Positions 8,447 through 13,294 of a stretch of DNA of 13,294 bases are shown in pieces (the stretch's first letter is position 1; each line of letters starts with the position of its first letter). The stretch covers positions 1 to 13,294 of the forward strand of contig CAZWLD010000046.1 of the NCBI GenBank assembly GCA_964634685.1. The letters are read 5' to 3'. The notes under the pieces were generated by a model. The model ran no database searches. It was not told where the DNA came from and saw only the letters and a list, made by a program, of their open reading frames with translations. Both the position numbers and the translations under genes were made by a program. This DNA is from CAZWLD01 sp964634685 (GTDB lineage: Bacteria; Bacillota_I; Bacilli_A; Acholeplasmatales; JAEDCM01).

Positions 8447-8458
8447 CAGGTAATGAGG

Positions 8459-10837
8459 TTAAAATGTTTTAACATTTTCAATTAAATTAATATTACATAC
8501 CTTTTTTATGAACTCGATTTGACTCAAAAAGTACGCTACTAGGCCAATTCCTAGTCCGATTAAAATTGTTGGTATATCAATAGGCATCGTATAATAGCTC
8601 TTAAAAAAGATTAAAAGGTATGAGACATTCTTAATTAAAATAATTGAAGCCAAAAAGGACAAAATACCAACAATCAGGAAGATGAATAAATTCTCCTTTA
8701 CCTGCAAAGCTAAAAGCTCTTTTTTGGATAATCCTAAAATTCTAATCTTGGCATAGGCGTCCTTCATTTCTTCGTAAAATAATAAAGAATTATTAATTAT
8801 AACGATAAATAATAAAAGAATAATGAAAATACAAAGAGCGGAAATAAAATAAGTCATTTCCAAACCCGACTTTAAAAATCCATCAATATATTCATCAACC
8901 TGATATAAAACAAACATTTTGCTTGTATAGTCATTTAATGATGAATAAAAGTCATCACTTGGATTTTTAATTAAGACCGTATTGATATTCCTGATAACAC
9001 TTTTACTTAAAATACATTGATTACTGATGCCAAAATCCGCAAAGCCCGCGATTGTAACAGGAATTTCTTCTTCACCCAAATTAACCGTAATTTGATCACC
9101 CGTTTTTAGATTAAACATTGTTTGAAGGGAGCTATTAAGGATAATAGTCTTTTCCTCTGTATCAAGATTAGCTAATTTCTCTTTGGAAATATCAAAGCTA
9201 AAGAATTCATCAAAATATTGGCTGTCAAGGGCAAAACCAACATCAATTGTATAATCATATTCCTTGATTTTGATTAAGCGGTAATAGCCGCCTTCCTTCA
9301 GATATTCAGTATTATTGGAAAGATAATTTTTAAAATCATCGTCATAATTATAAATATTAACAATAAAGGAATCAAAATAATAGGCCTTACTGCTTTCCTT
9401 TGCACTTTTTAAAATAAATTCCCGAACTGAACAAACACCCGCAATACAAATCAAGCAAGACGCAAAAATCATAATTGAATTAAAATAGGTTTTATTTTTA
9501 GATATATTTTTTAAATTAAAAAGGGCGAAAAGAGAATTTCCTTTATAGTATTTATTAATTAAGATGAAGAGACATTTTATTCCTAAAAATATAAAGATAA
9601 AAATTAAGATTGATATAAATAATCCTTGGTATTGATAGCTAAAGATTTGACATATTACTATCAATAAACCAATAGTAATAAAATTAACAAAATAGTTTTG
9701 TTCGTTTTGATTTTCTTTATTTTGTAAGCTTAGCTTTTTAAACCAAAAATAATTAAAGCATATTAATAAAGAAATGATTCCGAAAATAAAGAAAAATCCA
9801 CAAATGATAGCTAAAAAATCAAAGCTAGAGCTAGCATTTTGATAAATGATTTTTCCTAAGGCTAAGCTTATTATCCCATAAATTCCTAAAGCTATGATAA
9901 AAGCAATCAAGGAATAAAAGCCAATTTCATAAGCCACTATTTTGAAAAAATATTTATTCTCTCCCCCAATTGAATTAATGGTAAGATATTCTTCTACCTT
10001 TGCGGTAAAAATCCTTTTAAAAAGCGAATTTAAGACAATAAGAATAATCGCAAGAACAAATAGGAAAATAACCTTAAGACTTGAAATATAGGTGCTTGAG
10101 GTCCGAGAAATTAGATCCTGATTAACACAGTAATCTATTACTAGCTTGCCATTGTCAATTTGTCTAATGACATCATCGATTAAAACTCCCTCCTTTACCT
10201 TAAAGAAGGAAATATTGACTAGATCTTGATATAGATGGCTTGAAATATCAAAATCAAGCAAATCCTTTAAAAAACTTCTTTCGAGGAAAATGGAGTCCTT
10301 ATTAAAGATTCCACAATCGCTTTCCCCTTTGACCTTGAAGGTTTTAATACTTCCATTAAAGCACAAGGTCAAGGAATCCTTTATTCGATATTTATCCTTA
10401 AACTCTTTTGAAATAATTACCTCATCACTATTTAGGGTCGAGAAATTGCTGTTGGTTAGAATATTAAAATCACTCGTCTTTCCAGTATATAAATTAATAT
10501 TTCCGTTCTTCTCTCCTTGATAGTAAAGAGGTGTATATAAAAATGAAGAGACATTTATAAACAACTTATCGTAATCCTCAATTTTATTAATAATATCATT
10601 TTTAATCGAATAAAAGCGTTGATTAGAATATTCATTTACGGTCACATAAAAATCAAAACCATTGTATTTATCTCGAGATTTATCGGATTGAGCATTTAAA
10701 ACAATTTTCTCAACTCCAAAAAGTAAAAAAGAAAAAGAGAAAACAATCACAAGCATGATGATAATACTAAATAATCGTAATTTGCTTGATAAAGCATTTT
10801 TTAATGCAAATTTTAAATCAAATAAAAAATCACGCAT
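8459..10837 (-). CDS. FtsX/MacB-like ABC transporter permease, no ATPase nearby
   Basis: 792 residues from the ATG at 10837. AGGAGG (10852-10847) lies 9 nt from this codon but only 3 nt from the ATG at 10843. The in-frame extension to 10924 would run back across the promoter, so I reject it. About ten membrane helices are visible: one near 22-41, a large external domain (about 42-250), six helices between 253 and 471, a second external domain (about 472-660), and three helices near 662-685, 715-737 and 755-775. Two FtsX-type regions are present; AKIRILGLSKKELLALQVKENL (696-717) is the usual cytoplasmic coupling segment. Such permeases export lipids, peptides or antibiotics with a partner ATPase. 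It is monocistronic and no ATPase gene occurs in the window. Confidence 0.85.
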   Translation of the reverse strand: MRDFLFDLKFALKNALSSKLRLFSIIIMLVIVFSFSFLLFGVEKIVLNAQSDKSRDKYNGFDFYVTVNEYSNQRFYSIKNDIINKIEDYDKLFINVSSFLYTPLYYQGEKNGNINLYTGKTSDFNILTNSNFSTLNSDEVIISKEFKDKYRIKDSLTLCFNGSIKTFKVKGESDCGIFNKDSIFLERSFLKDLLDFDISSHLYQDLVNISFFKVKEGVLIDDVIRQIDNGKLVIDYCVNQDLISRTSSTYISSLKVIFLFVLAIILIVLNSLFKRIFTAKVEEYLTINSIGGENKYFFKIVAYEIGFYSLIAFIIALGIYGIISLALGKIIYQNASSSFDFLAIICGFFFIFGIISLLICFNYFWFKKLSLQNKENQNEQNYFVNFITIGLLIVICQIFSYQYQGLFISILIFIFIFLGIKCLFILINKYYKGNSLFALFNLKNISKNKTYFNSIMIFASCLICIAGVCSVREFILKSAKESSKAYYFDSFIVNIYNYDDDFKNYLSNNTEYLKEGGYYRLIKIKEYDYTIDVGFALDSQYFDEFFSFDISKEKLANLDTEEKTIILNSSLQTMFNLKTGDQITVNLGEEEIPVTIAGFADFGISNQCILSKSVIRNINTVLIKNPSDDFYSSLNDYTSKMFVLYQVDEYIDGFLKSGLEMTYFISALCIFIILLLFIVIINNSLLFYEEMKDAYAKIRILGLSKKELLALQVKENLFIFLIVGILSFLASIILIKNVSYLLIFFKSYYTMPIDIPTILIGLGIGLVAYFLSQIEFIKKVCNINLIENVKTF

Positions 10838-10846
10838 AAGCATTCT

Positions 10847-10869
10847 CCTCCTCTTTTTATAGTATATCA
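10847..10869 (-). promoter_or_regulatory. Permease promoter and start-deciding ribosome site
   Basis: Minus strand: extended -10, TGA then TATACT (10869-10861), with no convincing -35, followed by AAAGAGGAGG (AGGAGG at 10852-10847). Transcription would begin near 10854, leaving a very short 5' leader. This places translation at ATG 10837 rather than at the longer in-frame start. Confidence 0.5.
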
Positions 10870-11010
10870 CAAAACAATAAAAAAAGCTTATGTAATTGTT
10901 TTTGAATAGGCTATGAAGACTCAAACAATCTAGGAATGCTAATTTTCCAAGATTTATTTTAATTCCATTGTGAACAATAAAAAAAGAACTTGATTATAGC
11001 AAAAAGTAAA

Positions 11011-11041
11011 AAATAAAAAATCCCTGATTATGCATCAGAGA
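11011..11041 (-). terminator. Terminator after the AlbA_2 copy 2 / membrane-protein unit
   Basis: An 8-bp stem (11021-11028 with 11034-11041, one G-U pair on the minus strand) and a 5-nt loop, followed in the minus direction by TTTTTTATTT. It lies about 100 nt past the stop of the broken membrane-protein gene. It separates that unit from the permease. Confidence 0.75.
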
Positions 11042-11065
11042 AATAATTTCAAAATGTGTGTAAAG

Positions 11066-11122
11066 AACAAGTTTGATACAAAACAGCTAAAATGCCATAG
11101 GTGTAATAACAAGTTTGATACA
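11066..11122. repeat. 15-bp direct repeat of unknown origin
   Basis: AACAAGTTTGATACA occurs at 11066-11080 and 11108-11122, 42 bp apart start to start. The similarity extends left as GTGTAA with a one-base indel. It lies between the broken membrane gene and its terminator. It could be a remnant of a mobile-element end or a small duplication; no transposase or clear inverted termini are visible. Confidence 0.6.
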
Positions 11123-11138
11123 CTAGTGGAAGAGAAAA

Positions 11139-11566
11139 TCAAATTAGTGTTAATAGATAACCTGAAATTGGTCCAATAAATATAGCAATATAGATTAGAG
11201 TTATCCAAGGTTGGTACTCAACATAGAATTGTTTAAAAGTAAGACTCCATGGATCTTAATGACCACCCACCCAAACACATCAAAGACGATGCATATTCCT
11301 ACCCATATAGTGCCAGTAACCAATGCTTCACCTATTGTTGGATTAACTAATCCATTCATGTATATAAATCCAAACACTGTGAAAATTATAATATTGTATA
11401 GTGGATGTCAAGGTTTAGTCTTCTTGTATCCTTCTCCCATTGAGTAGTTATCCATTGGTTTCATGTGAAGAACATAGATGTTAAAGATTGTATGAAGAAC
11501 ACCAATTAAAGTAACAATGATATAAGCAACCCAAAACCACAGCATTGAGAATCCAAAGTTTTGCAT
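11139..11566 (-). pseudogene. Broken small membrane protein gene, partner of AlbA_2 copy 2
   Basis: Reading from ATG 11566 gives MQNFGFSMLWFWVAYIIVTL and on to KKTKP, then TGA at 11410-11408 where Trp fits (KPxHPLYN). The same frame continues as HPLYNIIIFTVFGFIYMNGL to FGWVVIK. Near 11255 the frame shifts by one missing base and resumes as DPWSLTFKQFYVEYQPWITL to a stop at 11141-11139. The repaired product would be about 142 residues with four membrane helices. Its ATG overlaps the AlbA_2 stop (TAATG), and GGGAGG (11582-11577) precedes it, so the pair was translationally coupled. I do not recognise the family. Two separate lesions make sequencing error less likely, though a low-quality consensus could still explain them. 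Confidence 0.72.
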
Positions 11567-12894
11567 TACTTAAGGACCTCCCAGTGACCAGATTTTGTAC
11601 CGATTCTTTTAATGTATCCCTTTTCTGTCAAAAGCTTTATTCCTCTTTGAATCGTTCTTGCAGATATATCAAGTGCCGAAGCTATGTCATCCACTTTTAT
11701 GTTGCTGTTAACTTTGATTCTTTCTAAAATTCGAATTTGAGTATCAGTTAAGTCTGTATTAGTGACAGTATTAGTGACAGTATTGGTGACATGATTCCTA
11801 ATAAATATGAATTTAAAACCGTTGTTTAATTTTTCATATCTCCATTTGACGTTATTTAACTCGCAAAGTTCGTTCATTCTAGCAAAACCCGTTCCAGATT
11901 TTTCTACGTCTTTACTTCTAAATAATACATCAAGAATCAATGGATTTCTTCTGATGGATTGAATTCTATTGTCTATAAAATCATTAGGATTATATTGTTC
12001 AGGGAATGATCCTTGATTGTATATTTCTATTTCATCAGGAAATATATTAATCTCATGAATTGAATTTTCATTATATTTAGCATGAGCAAAGCTATTTACA
12101 ACTATTTCTCTAATCGCTTTTTCTGGAATTTCAGGAATCTCTTCTCTTTTTCTCGAACCTGCTTCTATTTTCCAATTAATTTGCTTTTTAACATAGGCTA
12201 TAGCTTCATTTACTAAATTATAAATATTGCCTCTTATGTCTATCATATCAATAATATTTATTTTAGCTTTTGTTGCATATACAGCCATTTTTAATTCTGC
12301 TTCCACCTTTTTACCAAAAAGGAAATATCCTGCATTATTTAAATGTCCTGAATTGAGAAGACCAAGCATAGTCAATAGATCGCTTTTATTGTATTTTTTC
12401 ATTTCTAATCTATTAGCTTTGGTTGAAGAATCATAGAAAGCTATTAAAGAATCATCGTCAATATCTTCTTCTGTATAATTTGTGAGTTGCTTTTCCCAAT
12501 TATCTTCATAATGTTTATTTTGAAACATAGTTAATAATTCTAGTTGAGACATTGGCCTATTTTCATCAGCTACTCTTTTATAGTAAACGCCTCTTGATGA
12601 ATATGGTTGGTTATTACCTTGAAATGATAATCTTATAATTTCTATGCCGTCTATAACAATAGTGTCGACAAAGGGACTTATTTTTGGCTCAATTGATTCA
12701 TAGACAGCCCTTGAGATATCTCTTAGAGAAGAATTCGTGATTTCATTTTTAATAACTGTGCCATCATTTTTTACGCCAAAAAAGATTGTTCCTTCACCAA
12801 ATTTGTTTAGCATACCACTAACAGATTTCATGGCATCGTTTGCTTCTCCGGAACTCTTTTTAAATTCTATAGTTTCATTTTCTCTTTTTAACAT
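11566..12894 (-). CDS. AlbA_2 (Schlafen-like) / Bergerat-ATPase / winged-helix protein, copy 2
   Basis: 442 residues from ATG 12894, chosen because AGAGGTG lies just upstream and the longer in-frame start (12972) is upstream of the -10. AlbA_2 domain about 1-125 (ENETIEFKKSS at 5-15, MLNKFGEGTIFFGVKNDG at 28-45, and a YKRVADENRPMS tail). An ATPase-like region spans about 245-368, with REIVVNSFAHAKY (262-274) and SGTGFARMNEL (333-343). Residues 369-380 are a (VTNT)3 linker encoded by three 12-bp repeats. A winged helix spans about 383-440 (DDIASALDISARTIQRGIKLL). Probably a DNA-binding, ATP-responsive regulator; the ligand is unknown. It belongs to a different subgroup from copy 1, judging by low overall similarity. 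It is coupled to the downstream broken membrane gene. Confidence 0.88.
   Translation of the reverse strand: MLKRENETIEFKKSSGEANDAMKSVSGMLNKFGEGTIFFGVKNDGTVIKNEITNSSLRDISRAVYESIEPKISPFVDTIVIDGIEIIRLSFQGNNQPYSSRGVYYKRVADENRPMSQLELLTMFQNKHYEDNWEKQLTNYTEEDIDDDSLIAFYDSSTKANRLEMKKYNKSDLLTMLGLLNSGHLNNAGYFLFGKKVEAELKMAVYATKAKINIIDMIDIRGNIYNLVNEAIAYVKKQINWKIEAGSRKREEIPEIPEKAIREIVVNSFAHAKYNENSIHEINIFPDEIEIYNQGSFPEQYNPNDFIDNRIQSIRRNPLILDVLFRSKDVEKSGTGFARMNELCELNNVKWRYEKLNNGFKFIFIRNHVTNTVTNTVTNTDLTDTQIRILERIKVNSNIKVDDIASALDISARTIQRGIKLLTEKGYIKRIGTKSGHWEVLK
11756..11791 (-). repeat. In-gene 12-bp triple repeat coding (VTNT)3
   Basis: On the plus strand GTATTAGTGACA (11756-11767), the same again (11768-11779), then GTATTGGTGACA (11780-11791). 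On the coding strand it specifies VTNT three times in the linker between the ATPase region and the winged helix. The third copy contains ATTGGTGACA, the same 10 bases found in the promoter repeats of this gene but in opposite orientation. Copy number changes would stay in frame. Confidence 0.85.
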
Positions 12895-12919
12895 AACAGC
12901 ACCTCTTTCTACTTTAAAT

Positions 12920-12948
12920 ATTATATCACAAACATTATTGTTTGTCAC
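12920..12948 (-). promoter_or_regulatory. Promoter of AlbA_2 copy 2
   Basis: Minus strand: -35 GTGACA (12948-12943, five of six matches to consensus), 17-bp spacer, extended -10 with TGA then TATAAT (12928-12920). The -35 lies wholly inside the first of the three 12-bp repeats. The start codon is 25 nt past the -10. Confidence 0.75.
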
Positions 12949-12977
12949 CAATTTTGTCGCCAATTTTGTCACCAATT
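12942..12977 (-). repeat. Three tandem 12-bp repeats (putative operator) at AlbA_2 copy 2
   Basis: Plus strand: TTGTCACCAATT (12942-12953), TTGTCGCCAATT (12954-12965), TTGTCACCAATT (12966-12977). The outer copies are identical and the middle one differs by one base. Each unit contains TTG and CAA in inverted arrangement. The copy nearest the gene carries the promoter -35, so a bound repressor would shut the promoter. The operator role is inferred. Confidence 0.85.
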
Positions 12978-12995
12978 AATACAATTGATGAAACC

Positions 12996-13039
12996 AAAGC
13001 CGCACACTCATTTATTCATTTGTGAGTAAGGCTTTTTTT
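12996..13039 (+). terminator. Plus-strand terminator without an upstream plus-strand gene
   Basis: Stem of AAAGCC (12996-13001) with GGCTTT (13030-13035), plus inner ACTCA (13006-13010) with TGAGT (13023-13027), followed by a run of seven T on the plus strand. The minus direction lacks a T tail. Genes to its left run the opposite way, so it has no obvious client in this window. Confidence 0.7.
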
Positions 13040-13149
13040 CTAAAAAAGAGTAAAAATAGATTGTTTATTTACAGATGTCATTAAACTTTTATAAAATTAT
13101 ATATTTTATCAAAAAATTTCATTTTATACTATGATTATGTTGCGATTTG

Positions 13150-13158
13150 TGGTATAAT
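13150..13158 (+). promoter_or_regulatory. Extended -10 promoter of the right-edge gene
   Basis: TGG then TATAAT (13150-13158) forms an extended -10; no good -35 is present 17 bp upstream. It implies a leader of about 90-95 nt before the ATG at 13256. The leader has a weak GTGG (13179-13182) / CCAC (13207-13210) pairing but no structure I can name. The stretch 13040-13149 holds only AT-rich sequence with no gene. Confidence 0.6.
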
Positions 13159-13175
13159 ATACTTGGAAAGTAAGT

Positions 13176-13238
13176 ATGGTGGAGATTATACTTTTGTCTT
13201 ATATTGCCACAACGAATGATAATGTAATTAAGATATAA
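13176..13238 (+). CDS. Possible 20-codon leader peptide
   Basis: ATG 13176 to TAA 13236-13238, coding MVEIILLSYIATTNDNVIKI, inside the leader of the right-edge gene and 17 nt before its ATG. GGAAAG lies about 6 nt upstream of the ATG. There is no run of a single amino acid to suggest classical attenuation. It may be chance. Confidence 0.25.
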   Translation: MVEIILLSYIATTNDNVIKI

Positions 13239-13255
13239 AGAAAGGATGATATCTA

Positions 13256-13294
13256 ATGGCTGTTGTTAGCTACTCCGTAGAGGTTGTTAATACG
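13256..13294 (+). CDS. Start of an unidentified gene, cut by the window edge
   Basis: Thirteen codons, MAVVSYSVEVVNT, from ATG 13256 and open to the edge. AAAGGATG lies about 8 nt upstream, and a promoter with a long leader precedes it. Too short to assign. A long 5' leader would suit a ribosomal-protein or other leader-regulated housekeeping gene, but I see nothing that proves it. Confidence 0.6.
   Translation, partial: MAVVSYSVEVVNT

Noticed and set aside
10871..10908. AT-rich inverted repeat upstream of the permease promoter
   Set aside because: The arms are only A/T-rich octamers around a T-run, expected by chance at this base composition, and no gene ends there.
10838..10924. N-terminal extension of the permease ORF to 10924
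   Set aside because: It would be read through the predicted -10 and the AGGAGG site, has no ribosome site of its own, and adds a stretch unlike the usual short cytoplasmic start of FtsX-type permeases.
11408..11410. In-frame TGA where Trp is expected, as a hint of genetic code 4
   Set aside because: Intact genes in the window use TGG for Trp and several end at TGA in tight operon overlaps (aconitase, the 54-codon gene). The same gene also has a frameshift, so pseudogene decay explains the TGA better.
12895..12972. Upstream in-frame start for AlbA_2 copy 2
   Set aside because: These codons lie across the 12-bp repeats, the -35 and the -10; the ATG at 12894 has the ribosome site.
12737..12979. 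Plus-strand ORF ending just before the plus-strand terminator
   Set aside because: It is antisense to the AlbA_2 coding region and promoter, with low-complexity hydrophobic sequence and no ribosome site that I can see. It reads as a shadow of the real gene.

Overview
The window is low-GC DNA with Bacillota-like signals: strong Shine-Dalgarno sites, sigma-A style promoters with extended -10 boxes, T-tailed terminators, and TGA used as a stop while TGG encodes Trp. The gene set would suit an uncultured member of the Bacilli, an Erysipelotrichia relative or a walled relative of the Mollicutes. No 16S or other taxonomic marker is present, so this placement is an inference. Apart from a partial gene at the extreme right, every gene lies on the minus strand.

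Core metabolic block (8414 down to about 1495). A near-consensus promoter (TTGACT, 17 bp spacer, TATAAT) lies just downstream of the previous gene's terminator. It drives a compact seven-gene run: M18 aminopeptidase, aconitase, citrate synthase, NAD-type isocitrate dehydrogenase, a YczE-type membrane protein, a 54-residue two-helix membrane protein, and a GNAT acetyltransferase. Spacings are 12 bp or less or overlapping, and a hairpin closes the run. The three middle enzymes form the oxidative arm from oxaloacetate plus acetyl-CoA to 2-oxoglutarate. No later TCA enzyme is present here, which suits a biosynthetic (glutamate-forming) branch.

Upstream of this block (10866 to 8416) is a separate monocistronic unit: a 792-residue FtsX/MacB-like ABC permease with its own promoter and terminator but no ATPase partner in the window.

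Two AlbA_2 (Schlafen-like) / Bergerat-ATPase / winged-helix proteins flank the block, one at 75-1382 and one at 11566-12894. Each has three tandem 12-bp repeats overlapping its own promoter, with different repeat sequences. The right-hand gene also encodes a (VTNT)3 linker from a second 12-bp triple repeat. That repeat shares a 10-bp core with the promoter repeat, in the opposite orientation. This gene is coupled (TAATG) to a small multi-helix membrane protein gene that is now broken by a stop and a frameshift. The regulator-like protein plus membrane partner, with self-similar operator repeats, is the best candidate here for an under-described system.

The right edge carries an orphan plus-strand terminator, a plus-strand extended -10 promoter, a roughly 95-nt leader with a possible 20-codon leader ORF, and the first 13 codons of an unidentified gene.
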